Assembly: GCF_000321225.1 (NCBI RefSeq)
Contig: NW_004450459.1
Coordinates: 407,835-471,834 of the forward strand
DNA: 64,000 bases
Reading direction: 5' to 3'
From: Odobenus rosmarus divergens
Taxonomy: Eukaryota > Chordata > Mammalia > Carnivora > Odobenidae
Shown: positions 24,513-37,164 of the stretch, piece after piece
Layout: every line of letters starts with the position of its first letter
Position numbering within the stretch: the first letter of the stretch is position 1
The notes under the pieces: generated by a model
What the model was told of the DNA's origin: nothing
The model's input: only the letters and a program-made list of their open reading frames with translations
The model's database searches: none
Translations under genes and position numbers: made by a program

Positions 24513-25073
24513 AGTGGATCACAGTCTCCTAATATTTAAATCCCTTCAAAACAGAAATGAAAAATTATCTAACACTTCAAACACACCATTATTTTGCACA
24601 GAAGCTTAAAACAAGCTGGATCAAGGATACATTTTGAGGACTATATTCAGAGGGTCAGACAATGTTCTTAAAGAGTGTATTTTAAAAAGGTTCCCTTTTA
24701 GAATTAGTTGGCCTCCAAATGACCATCTTTACATTCGTGCCTTGCAGTCTGGCTATTAGTGGTTCTACCCAGGGCTCCATTTTGAGGTGTGTTTCCTGCC
24801 TTGATTTCTCTTAGGGGGATCTCCTGACATTAGCTTTGGTTGTCTTCCCATGATTTTGTCTCATTTTACTGACCTTGAATACTATTTTCCATACCTCTTT
24901 TTTAGCTCTGATTATACTGACTCAAGTTGAAAAACTGAATAGAAAAAAGATGGTTTTAAAAGAAAGAAAAAATACAAAGGGGGGTTGTTAAAAAATTAGG
25001 AAAAAAAATAAGAGCATGAAGAAGCTACCATATATCTTTGTTTGAAAATAGTCATTTGTCAACATTTTGTTTT
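24513..25073. other. Intergenic DNA, nothing recognised
   Basis: AT-rich non-coding DNA without a named repeat. Confidence 0.45.
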
Positions 25074-25264
25074 ATTTTTAAAGATTTTATTTATTTATTT
25101 ATTTGAGAGAGAGAAAGCACAAGCAGTGTGAGGGGCAGAGGTGAAAGGGACAGGCAGACTCCCCACTGAGCAGGAAGCCCGACATAAGGCTCAATCCCAG
25201 GATCCCGAGATCATGACCTGAGCCAAAGGCAGACCCTTAACTGACTGAGCCACCCAGGTGCCCC
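25074..25264 (-). mobile_element. Can-SINE
   Basis: Inverted copy from the T-rich tail (TTTTTAAAGATTTTATTTATT) to GCCACCCAGGTGCCCC. Confidence 0.94.
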
Positions 25265-25964
25265 AGATATTGCTCTTTAAAAGCAGATTTTGGCGTACAG
25301 TGGAAACACTGCATGGGTAGTTAGTAGGTCATTTTAAACATTTGATTCAAAGTAGCTCTTATACCTCTTCAGGCTTCAAGGAGATGTGATTGCTGGTGGT
25401 GGGAGGTAGTGCCATGGTTCAGTAAGACTAGAGAGAAAACTTCTTTAACTGTAAAAGGATAAGGATGGCATGAGCATTAGAGGTGTGTGTACTTGTAATA
25501 AACTCACAGTAGCTTTCTTGCAAAACAACCTAAGGCAGTGGGGAGTAAAGATGGCTCCCCCATTCAGGAAAGATAATAATGGGAAATGGTTGAGTAGAGA
25601 GAGCTGAGGGACACCTATAGAGGATTAAGCAGGCAAATTATATCCACTGTAAGTTCTCCTAAGTATGGAGTAGGGATTCCTAAAAATGTATATAGTCCTG
25701 AAGCAGCCAAAAGTAGATTTAGCCAGAGTTGAGTTACAGGCGCCTGGAAACCACTGACTTTTTGCCATAATAGGCTCAAACTTGGCTCTCTTTGGGACTC
25801 TGGAGGAGTCTTAGCACACTCAAAGACTTCATTTCTTTATCCCCAAAGAATACGTTTGAGCAAAGGAAAAAAACAATTCCCATCATACCTGAATTAGGAC
25901 AGAAAGACTTACCTTTGAGAATATCTCTTCTCCTGAGTGCTTGATCACTGTTGTCCACACACAC

Positions 25965-26175
25965 AATGTGTACTATTAAACTGAGGATTGTGGTTACCTT
26001 TGGCAGATAGGGAGGGTTAAGGGATTGGGAGAGGGCATAAGGGGGACTTCCAGGGTGCTAGCAATGTTCTCTTTCACAGTCTAGTTGGAAGCTACATGGG
26101 TGTTTGATCTGTGATAATATATGCTTTGGTTCACTTTTCTCTGTGTTATATTTTATAATAAAAATGTATAAAAAT
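25965..26175 (+). mobile_element. Ancient L1M 3' end
   Basis: Sense-strand L1M 3' UTR phrases: GATTGTGGTTACCTTTGGCAG, GGGGGACTTCCAGGGTGCTAGCAATGTTCT, TGGGTGTTTGATCTGTG, ending ATTTTATAATAAAAATGTATAAAA. Confidence 0.75.
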
Positions 26176-26212
26176 GCAAGAATTTCTTAATTCAGGGAAT
26201 TCCTTAAAACAG

Positions 26213-26371
26213 GTTATTCTGTTGATATATGCAAAATTTATAAATTTTGCTTCCTGAGAATTGGTGAGAAGCATATCATACCTGAATTTGGACAACAGTG
26301 AATAAATCAGTTAACTATTGTCTGGTGTTAGACTAAGCTCTCTGAGAGTCAAGTAAAAATTAATAGACCAG
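26213..26371 (+). repeat. Local duplication, copy A
   Basis: From GTTATTCTGTTGATATATGC to TTAATAGACCAGC. It is about nine-tenths identical by eye to copy B at 26764-26920, in the same orientation, with 390 bp of unrelated sequence between. It is not a family I know. Confidence 0.92.
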
Positions 26372-26763
26372 CTGCTCTGTAGATAAGTAATGGAAATCAG
26401 TGCAGTAAATTTGGTACCTGTTTCAGGTATTAATTTATCCTATTTAGACTTTTCTTGTGCCACATATCAGAGAAGATACCATAAATGCAAATATAAGCCA
26501 TTCCATTTAAAATTCCTTTTGTTCTTGGGCTCCCCCCACACATATATCCTAACTCCTAATTAGCCTGATTATACCATGTAGATGAGGCACTGACTTACAT
26601 AATTTTGCATCTCATAGCACATAGTAATGAATTAGGTACATATGTTTTTACTGCCTGTATTTCTTTACTGTATATATATTTGAAAAAATATCACTAATTT
26701 TTCCACTGGTATGTAATTTTGGTTTATATCAAACTTTTCATCACCCAGGAGAAAAGGCTTTTT

Positions 26764-26920
26764 GTTATTCTGTTGATATGTGCAAAATTTATAAATTTTG
26801 CCTGAGAGTTGGTGAGAAGTATATCCATACCTCAGTTTGGACAATAGTGAAGAAATCAGTTAACTATTGCCTAGTGTTAGACTAAGCTCTCCGAGAGTCA
26901 AGCAAAAACTAATAGACCAG
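26764..26920 (+). repeat. Local duplication, copy B
   Basis: Partner of 26213-26371. Shared landmarks are GCAAAATTTATAAATTTTGC, TTGGTGAGAAG, TCAGTTAACTATTG and GTGTTAGACTAAGCTCTC. The differences are scattered substitutions and a small indel after ATTTTGC. Confidence 0.92.
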
Positions 26921-28099
26921 TCTCATTCCAAAACAATTCTGAGGAAGTTGTTGCTTATAATATCATTTTGGCAAGAAAAATACCAATTTTACATGATTGC
27001 AAGCAAATTTTAATGCTGTTCTAGTGGCATGTAGAAAGGGTGTGAGAAGTTTGAGGGTTAGAGTGGCTGAACTCTGAAGCTTGAGGAGTCTTTGTCTTTA
27101 GAGCACTCAGCAATCGACTCCTCCTGGACCTTTTCTTCACTCCTCCATCCGAAAGACGGAATGGAGAAAAGGAGCAGCTAAACAGGAGTTGGGCTCAGTG
27201 ATTCTAGAGCTAGACTAGATATTTAATGCTGAACTATCTCTTAAGATCTGGAGATCTGGCATTTAAATCAAGTCTTTCTTATTGTTGCCTGAATTTTCTC
27301 AAAACTATTAAGTAGTTCTTTTATTTTAGTCAGACAGCTCCTGGAATGTCTTAACTCTTTCACAGAGCCTGTGTTAGAAAGAAGGTGGTTATTTTTCCAA
27401 ATAACCTTCTTTCCAGAAGGTGACTTCATTGGGCTTGGAATGCCTATGGCAACCCTTTCTCTTACCATTCCCAAGACTTATCTTTGAATTGCACATTTTG
27501 GAAAAAGGAACTTTACTTCTGATGGTTAGGTCTGCAAGGTGCTTTATAAAAGCCTATCTAATCCACTGGCTAACGGTTGTGGAGTACTGCTCTATGAGAT
27601 CCCCTACTTTCACCAAGTGCTATTATCCAGAAAGTCAATTTGTAGAAAAACCAGAAGTCCCAAGAACAGCTGTTGGGTAATTCTATCTGTAGCAATAAAA
27701 ACTCTGCCTCCATTAAAGTAAGGAAGGACATAGCATTCAGTAATGAATGGAAAGAAAATCTCGGTTGCAACTCAGCTTTACGTCCTCAGGGAAGTTAGTG
27801 TCTCTGAGCCTCAGTTTTTTTAATCTGTAAAATGGAGATTACTTGAGATCTAGCATTACGCACAGTGCCAGTCACGAAGTAGGCGATTTGAAAATGACAG
27901 CTATTTGCTCTAATGGTTACAGGCAACGAGTCAGTTTTGAGCTACTTTAGTGACGCGGAGGGGCCACGGGGAGTTCTAGGAGCTCATTCAGAAGAAGAAT
28001 GGCGCTGCTCAAGTTGTCAGGTCCAGAGCACCCTGGTCCTAGGCGTCTGCCCTGGAAAGCTACTCTGGAGGCCCAGGAGACACCCGAGGTCACCACCCA
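26921..28099. other. Region upstream of AGPS promoter
   Basis: Non-coding. A decayed forward MIR at about 27765-27905 (CTCAGTTTTTTTAATCTGTAAAATGGAG, CACAGTGCCAGTCACG) abuts the CpG island. An unspliced 75-codon frame from ATGGCGCTGCTC at 27999 exists, but nothing supports it as a gene. Confidence 0.5.
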
Positions 28100-28699
<600 letters not shown>

Positions 28700-28700
<1 letters not shown>

Positions 28701-29424
28701 AGGCCAGGCCTGTTCTGCGGGAGGGCTTGGCAAGGTGGGAAGGGAGGTGACACCGGTGGGAGGAAGGCATCCTGTCCCTGAAAGTGAAGACGCGTCTTTC
28801 GAGAGAGGACGAGACCCTGGACTCTGGCAGGAAGGGAGCGGGATGGAATGGTGGATTTTGGTCACTATTTGAGAATAACAAATCTGAAGAACTCTTACTG
28901 GGGAAGGCTTCAGGGGGACCCGTTTTCTTGGATTCTTAATGCCAGGAATTCATTATCCTGAATTAATACTTACGGATAAGGTCTTCGAATGGATAGAGAG
29001 GTTTCTAACATGATCCTCCAAGAAGATTTAAGTTTGCACTAGATGATGGCTCTCTCCTAATTCGCGCAAGCCTGGGTGTGGGGAGATGTGATGGTTCTTG
29101 GAGGAAGGTGCTGACTGGTTTCTGTGGGGCAGGTTTCCATTTGCTTAGGGGCATGGTCTTTGACTTTGAGGGAGGAAAGTGAGGGATGGGTAAGAAGCAA
29201 AAAACTTAAGACACTAGTTAATGATTTAGGTTGTGGTGGTAACTAAACTCTGGTGTAACTAGAAGCTGAAAGACCCTTGCCTGTGCATGAGGATTTTTTT
29301 TAAGAGATCTTGACTTAACTACTTTTTGGAGAAATCTTAAATGCTGATGGAAGCTACCGGAGAAGATATTTTCTGAGATGTGGCTTTGTCACGTGGATGA
29401 ACTTTGAGAGTGAGAAAAAGTGTT
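28700..29424. other. AGPS: Start of AGPS intron 1, nothing recognised
   Basis: CpG content falls away quickly after 28,700. No repeat or conserved element can be named by eye. Confidence 0.5.
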
Positions 29425-29585
29425 GCTAATGTTTAATGGTACTGCCAGTGTGCCAGAGATTGTCTTAAGTCTATTATTTCTTTTACTCCTCTCCAAACTC
29501 TGAGGTAGGTACAGTTATCTACAGATGAAAAATAAAACAGATTTACGAAGCCTGCTTCAGATGTGGCAAGTTAGAATTCCAAAGT
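29425..29585 (-). mobile_element. MIR SINE
   Basis: Antisense MIR: GTGTGCCAGAGATTGTCTTAAGTC, CTCTGAGGTAGGTACAGTTATCT, ACAGATGAAAAATAAAACAG. Confidence 0.65.
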
Positions 29586-29639
29586 ACGTCATATTAACTT
29601 TAGGGCCAAGTTCTTAACTCGTACTACTTATGATGAATT

Positions 29640-30100
29640 CTTTCAGTAATTCCACATTTATGAGCCCTTCCTCTGCTAGTTATATACTCTACCAGGAATA
29701 CAGAGATTTAAAAATGCAGTATTTACTTAAGAACTAGTAGCCTAGTAAGGTAAAGTCATAATACAGTGTGATAAGAAATTTAGCTGATAACCATAGCAAA
29801 TGGTCACTTACCCCAGTTTTAGGTCTGTATGTCGGGGGGGAGGCTTCCGAGAGTAAGGATTGAGTAAATCTTGAAGTTTGGGTTGGAAGTAACCTGCCAA
29901 AGGAGAAAAGTGTTCTTGGCAGAAAAACAGTGTGTTCACAGGTAAAGCAGTGAAAGTCAGATTAGGAAACTGTTGGGAGTTCAATGTGGTGGGAGGGGGT
30001 GAGAATAACAGAGGATGAGGGCTGGAGGCAAGTCTTGTTTGCAGGATTTTATGTGGGGCAAAACGTGATTACATTTACCTTTTAGAAAGGTCACATTGGG
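29640..30100 (-). mobile_element. LINE-2 relic
   Basis: Antisense L2: ACTCTACCAGGAATACAGAG, TGATAAGAAATTTAGC, then GTGTTCTTGGCAGAAAAACAG and GGATTTTATGTGGGGC. Confidence 0.55.
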
Positions 30101-30124
30101 GAACCAATTGAAGAAGGTTAAGCG

Positions 30125-30330
30125 CTGGGAACCAAGACCTGAGTTTGAATTTCCACTACATAATTCTAGTTGTATGACCTTGGGCAAGTCACTTAACCTT
30201 TTTCAGAGCTTCAGTCCCTTGTCTGTGACAATGAGGACAGTAATTCCTGCTTTGCAGTGTTGCTGTGAGAATTCAACAATACAGAGTTCAGTGATCAAGT
30301 GCTTAGTGCATTGCCGGTTATATAACCCTT
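30125..30330 (+). mobile_element. MIR SINE
   Basis: Forward MIR, well preserved: GACCTGAGTTTGAATTTCC, GTTGTATGACCTTGGGCAAGTCACTTAACC, TGTTGCTGTGAGAATTCAAC, AGTGCTTAGTGCATTGCC. Confidence 0.85.
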
Positions 30331-30339
30331 CAAATGAAA

Positions 30340-31399
30340 TGGTAGGTGCAATTTTCATTGAGTCCAAGGACAGGGAAGCCAATTAGGAGACTATTACTCT
30401 GATGACAAATACTGCCATTCTGAACTGAGGCATAATATTGGGAGTAGGCAAACCTATTTGAAAAAATATTAAGACATAAATTTTTTATAACTTGTTTACT
30501 GAATGATGGGGGAGGGAGGAATCAAGGATCACATCTTGGCCTCAGGCTACACTTGATGTTATATTAGCCATCATTGGGTTTAAAACTTTTTTTTTCCCAA
30601 ATGGCTTCATGTACATTTATGTCTATTCATTTGTATGTATCTCTGTGATTGTACATTTTTATGCGTGTTCATATTCTTAGAACTAAGTAGGTAGGTCAGG
30701 TGTTCATTTTTTTTTGGTAAGGTGTTCCTTGTAGTTGGATTTAGGGGCCTTGGTCTGTAGCAGTCAGAGAAAAATAGTAATGTTTATAAGACACACTGGG
30801 GTGACGAATGAGGCTTCCCATGGCTAAAGGTGACTAGTTTGTGTGGTTACTCCATAGACAGAAGGCACAACTGTAACGTATTGTTGGTGTAGATTACGGG
30901 TAGAAAGCTCTGGTCTTTGGTTCAGAGTTAGGTGTGGCTAGTGGTAAAATCTAGTCCTGTACAACTGTTTTGAAGTTTGAATCAAAATATGAGGGAACAT
31001 AAAAACTTTGTTAGATGGAAGAGTGATCTCCCTCGGACAGTGATTCTACTTACTATATTGTTAATGCGGAACCAGGGTCTCCCTTCAACTTCCTCCTGCT
31101 TAGCTGGGCCTCAGTTTGCCAGCAGCAGAGTTGAATCTTAAGGGAAGACAAATGATGGAGCAAGGACCCAGTGTGTAAATCTAGTAAAGTGTGAGTGTGA
31201 CTGTATGTCTTATTTTGGAATCATTTGGTGGTGTGTGTTATTTGTACAACTCCTTTTCTCTCATTACCTTGGATGATGTCATTGGTTGTAATTCTTCTAT
31301 CTCAGGGCTGGTTTATCATCATGGAATTGAAGGAGTGACTTCTTGAAACTTCATGTTTTCATTTCCCTTACAGGATAGTCACACGTATGTTAATTTATC
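30340..31399. other. AGPS: AGPS intron 1, nothing recognised
   Basis: Non-coding and apparently unique sequence. Confidence 0.5.
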
Positions 31400-32230
31400 T
31401 AATGTTTATAGAGTAGTTGCTTTATGACAAGTATTGTTCTAGGCACTGAAGGCAGAGAGATGAATAATTATCCTTGGCCTCAAAGAATTCACAATAGTAA
31501 GGGAGATACACATTTCAGTACAGTTTGAGTAGAGCTGCTATAACAAAGGTACAGATGTAGCACAAAGGAAAAAAAGAGTGATTATCCTTGGGTTCAGGGG
31601 AAGCTTTCTGGAGACAGTTTCAAAATATGGATGATGGTGTGGCAGATTGGATGGTGAAGACAGTTCCAGGCAAAGGTAATAGCATATGGCAAAGCAAGGG
31701 GGCATGAGAGTACATATTGTATTTAGGTAATTAATTCAGTATTGGTAGAGGTGGGAGTGAAGTAAAAAGAGGAGGGCCCTGGCAGGTCATCAGTCCATTA
31801 ATTCATTCATTTACTCATTCACTCATTCATGTGTGACTATTTCAGTGCTTACTGTGCAACATATAGCGGTGGACAAAAACTCTGCCCTTAGGGACTTAAT
31901 TTTAGTTGGGACGGGGATAGCAAACAAGTAATATAGTATGTCAGATGGTGATAAATGTAATAAAGAAAAATGAAGTAGCCAAGTAGGTTAGGTGATGGCA
32001 AACCCTTGAGGCAATTAAGCTGGGAAGAGACTTGATCAGATTGGGTTTTGATTTGCATCCAGCTACAGTATTAAGAATGGGCTGGAGAAGGATGAGGTTG
32101 CACATAGGGAGACCAGTTAGGGAGCTGTTGTAGCAGAACAGGTGAGAAATTATGAAGGATTATATCAACATGATGGCAGTGAGAATAGAGAAGAAAAGAT
32201 GGATTTGAGTTTTGCAAAGTAGTGCATTAG
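31400..32230 (-). mobile_element. LINE-2 relics, two successive segments
   Basis: Antisense L2 landmarks occur twice in series. The first set is TATTGTTCTAGGCACTGAAGGC and CCTTGGCCTCAAAGAATTCAC (31425-31490). The second is GTGCTTACTGTGCAACATAT, GGACTTAATTTTAGTTGGG and AGACCAGTTAGGGAGCTGTTG (31840-32130). A run of ATTCATTCATTTACTC at 31800 separates them. These are either two L2 insertions or one rearranged copy. Confidence 0.65.
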
Positions 32231-32625
32231 GTAGTACATAAAATTATGTGACTATATGCCATGGGAGTTTGGAGACAATATTAATAGAAAAGGGATGGTA
32301 AAAGTCCTGAGGAATGTGGATATTTAAAAGGGCTGGCTGATCACAACCTGTTGCACTTACCACGTTGGTCCCCTATGAGTTGGTTCTAGTTACTTCTATC
32401 CAGGAACATATATTCTCATTATTTGAAGTTGTTGAGCAGAGTTTTAAGAGTGATGGTTTACTTTTGGACTCTCTGTTTTTCTTTAAGTTGCATGAACAGT
32501 TTCTCTTTTTCATCTTGCCACTGGATGCAGTTATAGATTCCTAAAAATCATAGTAAATGCCAGTTAAGTATGTGACATTTTTATGCCTTGGTTTTAGATT
32601 TTTTCAGTTTAAAAAAAGCTATTGT

Positions 32626-32818
32626 GGGGCGCCTGGGTGGCTCAGTCGGTTAAGTGTCTGCCTTCGGCTCAGGTCATGATCCCAGGGTCCTGGGATCAAG
32701 CCCCACATCGGGCTCCCTGCTTGGCGGGAAGCCTGCTTCTCCCTCTCCCACTCCCCCTGCTTGTGTTCCTGCTCTCGCTATGTCTCTCTCTGTCAAATAA
32801 ATAAATAAAATAGTAAAA
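32626..32818 (+). mobile_element. Can-SINE
   Basis: Forward copy, canonical head GGGGCGCCTGGGTGGCTCAGTCGG. TSD AAAAAAAGCTATTGT at 32611-32625 and 32819-32833. Confidence 0.97.
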
Positions 32819-32833
32819 AAAAAAAGCTATTGT

Positions 32834-34650
32834 AATGTTAGAAAAAGAGAAGAAAAAAATCCCTTGTGACATCCATCCCTCTGCACTGTTAACGGGCCTT
32901 CCCAGTTGTGGTTTGGGTTAGTCAGAACTGTTCTGTGGCAGTTTTTACAGAGGTTATAAACTCTACTGCTTAGATCAAAGGAAGATCTGATTAAGACTGC
33001 TACTAATTGCTTAATATACTTATACTGCCACTTATACACACCATTCTTTAAAAAATCATGTATTACTTAACATCTCCCAGAAGCCTTGGTAGATGTTTTC
33101 GAGAAGGAAAAAGCTGAGTTAACCTCATGTAAATGTTTCCTAGGAGGGCATCTTTGTCATGCCAAGTTTCAACCATTTGTGATTAAAGAGATCATGATCA
33201 AATACAGTGTCATATAGTTAAGGCATTAGTTTATATTGTACTTACTGAATAACTTACAAAATATATGACCCTATCAAACTGAAATTCATAATTTTAGAAA
33301 ATGTAATGCATGGTTTTAAAAAATACACCAACCTATTTCCTTATGTGAGTGAATTTTGCTGTTTGGTTTGTGCGAGAAAACAATGTTGAGAATAAAACAG
33401 AAGCATACGTCTCTTAAATTGCAAGTATCATTTTGGGATGGACCACATTTTCTGCAGGTAAACTTCTTTATGTCAGGAATTTACTTACTATAAAGCCACC
33501 TACTCCCAGTCACTTAATAAAAAATATCTAGGAATAAATTAAGTGATTTATTTTTAGGCTGCAGAGGAATGGAGTGCTGTTGTAGTCAGATGATATACTT
33601 TATGGAACACTTTAAAAGCAAATGCTAAGCAAGTATTACTCCTTTCAGTTTTATTTTCTTATTTATTGAGAAGAGAGTTTCTGTTGTTCAGCAGATTAGT
33701 ATGTTAATTTCAACTCCAAACCAAATCAAAGTATCCTGAGTAGAGTTTACTCTTTTGACATGAAGTAGTAATCGCCCTCCCCCCATTAGTATTCTCTTAA
33801 TTTTTAGGCTTTAGGAGTAATATTTAATTTTATCACTGTCCCACATCTGAGTTCAGAATCAATTGAGAATACATAGAGTATAGACAGGTGGAGATAAAAA
33901 TGTCAGCTTTATTACAAATAAAGCTGGTTGGAGAATATGGCTTAGATTTGGACTGCCTGAATTGGATAGACAGTCACAGGTAATGCTGGACCACAGAAGG
34001 CCTCCCTTGCAAGGGCAGAGCCAGCTCCAGTAAGCCTTATACATGGCCCTGAGAGAGACAGGAGTATAACCACTTTGTAGCTGAAAGATTCTAAGGAGAG
34101 AAAAGGCTGACTCCAGAAGCCTGGTGCCTCTTCTCAGAAATTACTAACCAGGTAAATCACTCCTCCCATGAGAAGGAATAACTGTGTGACCATTGGGGAG
34201 ATACGACCAGGACAGTTACTCTTCTGAATTCCCTCCAGATTGGAAACTAGATGCCAGAGAATAGAGGTATTGCTGATATATTTTTGGGTAAATTAAGGGA
34301 AAGGGTTGAAAACTTTATGGTAGGTAGTCTTCTACTTGCATCATTTGCATGTGTCATCCTCATTGCCTACTGAATACATCCACAGTTTCCTTAGTTAGGG
34401 CAGTTAAGGTCTTCCAGGGGAGCAAATGGGCCTTTCTAGGCCTCTTATTTCCTTGATACCTACTATGTACTCTAGCTATACACCAGTATTTTTGCTATTC
34501 CCGGGACATGTCCTTCCTTTCCCCTTTTCTTTCTTTGATATGTTAATGTTTCCAAAGAATAGTACACATAGTACTGATGGTCCTGGGATAATTTGGGGTG
34601 GTACGTGGCTTACAATCTTACTTGGGTAGTTATAAATGTTTGTATATATA
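32834..34650. other. AGPS: AGPS intron 1, nothing recognised
   Basis: AT-rich non-coding DNA. No repeat family or RNA can be named with confidence. Confidence 0.45.
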
Positions 34651-34893
34651 CTTTTTTTTTTTGCTAAACTTTATTGAATTATTACATAATTTATTATAAA
34701 AGTAAATGCACAAATCATAAGTTTACAGCTTAATTTTCACAAAGTGAACACATCCATCTTATCGGTATTTAGATTAAGAAACAGCATTACCAGTCCCCAC
34801 AAGCCTTCGTCATGTTCCTTTTCAACTCCCACTATAGTTTGGATTTGCTTGTTTTGAACTTTATATACATGGAATCATGCAGTGCATATTCTT

Positions 34894-35065
34894 TTTTTTA
34901 ATATTTATTTATTTGAGAGAGAGAGAGAGCAAGAGAGGGGACACAAGCAGGGGGAGTGGGCGAGGGAGAAGCAGGCTTCCCGCGGAGCAGGGAGCCCAAG
35001 GCGGGGCTTGATCATGACCTGAGCCGAAGGCAGCCACTTAATGACTGAGCCACCCAGGCGCCCCC
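34894..35065 (-). mobile_element. Can-SINE
   Basis: Inverted copy ending GCCACCCAGGCGCCCCC. TSD ATGCAGTGCATATTCTTT / ATGCAGTACATATTCTTT (one mismatch). The middle lacks the usual CCAGGACCCTGGG segment. Confidence 0.95.
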
Positions 35066-35218
35066 ATGCAGTACATATTCTTTCATGTGTGGCTTCTTTC
35101 CCTCATCATAATGTTTGTAATCTTCATCCACGTTGTTCTCTCTAGTTGTATTTTGTTTCTTACTGCTGAATAGTATTCCATTGGATGGATATATACTGCA
35201 ATTTATACGTTATGTGTG

Positions 35219-35409
35219 TTTTTTTTTAAAGATTTTATTTATTTATTTGCTAGAGAGAGGGAGCAAGAGCAGGAGGAGTAGCAGAGGGAGAGGGAGAAGC
35301 AGACTCCCCGCTGAGCAGGAAGCCCAACTTGGGGCTCTATCCCAGGACTCTGGGATCATGACCTGAGCCAAAGGCAGACCCTTAACCATCTGAGCCACCT
35401 AGGCACCCC
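35219..35409 (-). mobile_element. Can-SINE
   Basis: Inverted copy ending GCCACCTAGGCACCCC, inserted into the same L1 relic 150 bp from the previous SINE. Confidence 0.94.
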
Positions 35410-35470
35410 ATTCAGTTTATCCATTTTGTTAAGGATGAGCATTTAGGTGGTTGCTAATTTTAGGTTTGAA

Positions 35471-36420
35471 TAGTTATTTATTGATTTTAATATGAAGTAC
35501 ATATCTAGTGTTTTTATAGATATTGCTGCATAGAAATAGGCTAAAATAATTAAAATAGTATTTAGTTTATAATATGTTCAATTTTCTTAAGTATATCATT
35601 TGTTTGAGGTAATAAAATGCTCCTAGATACTAAATCATTCATGTAAACATTAAACTTTTTAAACACTGACCTTAAAGTCTTTGCAATGTTCAAATGTTAT
35701 TTATAAACTTGTAAGATCAGCTTAAAATCACAAGTTTAAATCTATAACTCAGTTACACATTTTAAATTTGTTATAAGCCATTCTTATAAGCGAGATCCTC
35801 TTCAATTTTGTAAGTATATAAAAGATCAATTTCTGCATAGCTTTCTTGAAACAAAAACATTAACATCTGACTTTGATTCCCTTCTCAAGCATTTGTATAT
35901 TTAATTCTAGATCTTTTAATAGTTGAAATAGGCTTACTAATTAAGGAAGGCTATTACCATTCTAAGTAGCTGCAGTTACTTTTGACAAGGGAGTTTTGCT
36001 GCTTGGGTGAGATTTGGAGTATCTATAGGTATCTAATCACTCACTAAGAAAACTGTTGTATTGCATATAATATTTGTCCTGCAGGCATATCTGAAGTTCC
36101 TAACCAGAGATTTGAGCTGGGATGCCGGCCAAATTCTTGTTGGCAACTTCACTGGGCCTCTCCAAATTCTATTTATAGTTGCCATATCAGTGACCTCATA
36201 TTATCAACTGGGGCGTGTTCATGTATTCTCGGACCTTGCAATGAAATAATATGAATTATTTCATTTGTTATATTCACAGTTTGCAGTTCCCACTCAGATC
36301 GTTTATATGGTTGGATTTTGCATTTCTTCATCCTGAACTTTCCAGGAATCCAGCATCAGGGATATTAAAATAACACTCACTTGAATTCTATTCTGCTATC
36401 AAAGTTTATAATCAGCACTG
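35471..36420. other. AGPS: AGPS intron 1, nothing recognised
   Basis: AT-rich non-coding DNA. The 62-codon frame at 36061-36249 has no recognisable homology. Confidence 0.45.
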
Positions 36421-36424
36421 TGCA

Positions 36425-36622
36425 CTAGAGCTTTCTGTGATGCTGGAAATGTTCTGTAATCTGCTGTCCTATATGGTAGCCACTAACCACATGTGGCCAT
36501 TAAGCACTTGAAATATGGCCATTGTGACCAAGGAGCTGAATTTTAAATTTTATTTAATTTTAATTAATTTAAATTTAAATAGGCATATGTGGTTAGTTTT
36601 ATCTAATGTTGGACAGCACAGC
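36425..36622 (+). mobile_element. hAT-Charlie non-autonomous DNA element relic
   Basis: Contains CTGTCCTATATGGTAGCCACTAACCACATGTGGCC, AAGCACTTGAAATATGGCC, the palindromic AAATTTTATTTAATTTTAATTAATTTAAATTTAAAT core, and the end TGTTGGACAGCACAG. Relative of the inverted copy at 7590. Confidence 0.75.
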
Positions 36623-36722
36623 TGTAAATTGAAATCTAATTCATTATCTGTCCTTTCTTGTTTCCAAATGAAGTTACCTTTCTGGGTTTTCTTTTCATTT
36701 TTTTTCTTTTATGATTGATTGA

Positions 36723-36911
36723 TTTTTTTTTTTAAGATTTTTATTTAACAGAGAGAGAGAGAGCATAAGTAGGCAGAACGGCAGACAGGGAGAAGGAAAA
36801 GCAGGCTCTCCACTGGGTAGGGAGCCCGATGCGGGGCTTGATCCCAGGACCCTGGGATCATCACCTGAGCCGAAGGCCCCTGCTTAACTGACTGAGCCAC
36901 CCAGGCGCCCC
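36723..36911 (-). mobile_element. Can-SINE (first of tandem pair)
   Basis: Inverted copy from the T-tail to GCCACCCAGGCGCCCC, only about 12 bp from the next SINE. Confidence 0.94.
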
Positions 36912-36923
36912 CTCTCTCTCTCT

Positions 36924-37120
36924 TTTTTTTTAAGATTTTATTTATTTATTTTTCAGAGAGAGAGAAAGAGCGAGCGCACAAGCAGGGGGAGCCGCAGGCA
37001 GAGGGAGAAGCAGACTCCCCGCTGAGCAAGGAGCCTGGCATGGGACTCCATCCCAGGACCCTGGGATCATGACCTGAGCGGAAGGCAGACACTTAACCAA
37101 CTGAGCCACCCAGGCATCCC
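36924..37120 (-). mobile_element. Can-SINE (second of tandem pair)
   Basis: Inverted copy with body AGGGGGAGCCGCAGGCAGAGGG and end GCCACCCAGGCATCCC, in the same orientation as its neighbour. AACTCTCTTTT follows it and resembles the CTCTCTCTTTTT to its left. Confidence 0.94.
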
Positions 37121-37164
37121 TGAACTCTCTTTTGAATTAATTTATTCAAATAATTCTGTAGTTA

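Larger units (their letters stand above)
34655..35470 (-). mobile_element. Ancient L1M 3' end, split by two SINEs
   Basis: Three pieces of one antisense old-L1 tail: AAACTTTATTGAATTATTACAT through CATCCATCTTATCGG and CCCACTATAGTTTGG (34660-34890); GTGGCTTCTTTCCCTC to GAATAGTATTCCATTGGATGG (35066-35215); and ATCCATTTTGTTAAGGATGAGC (35410-35470). The SINEs at 34894 and 35219 interrupt it. Confidence 0.75.
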
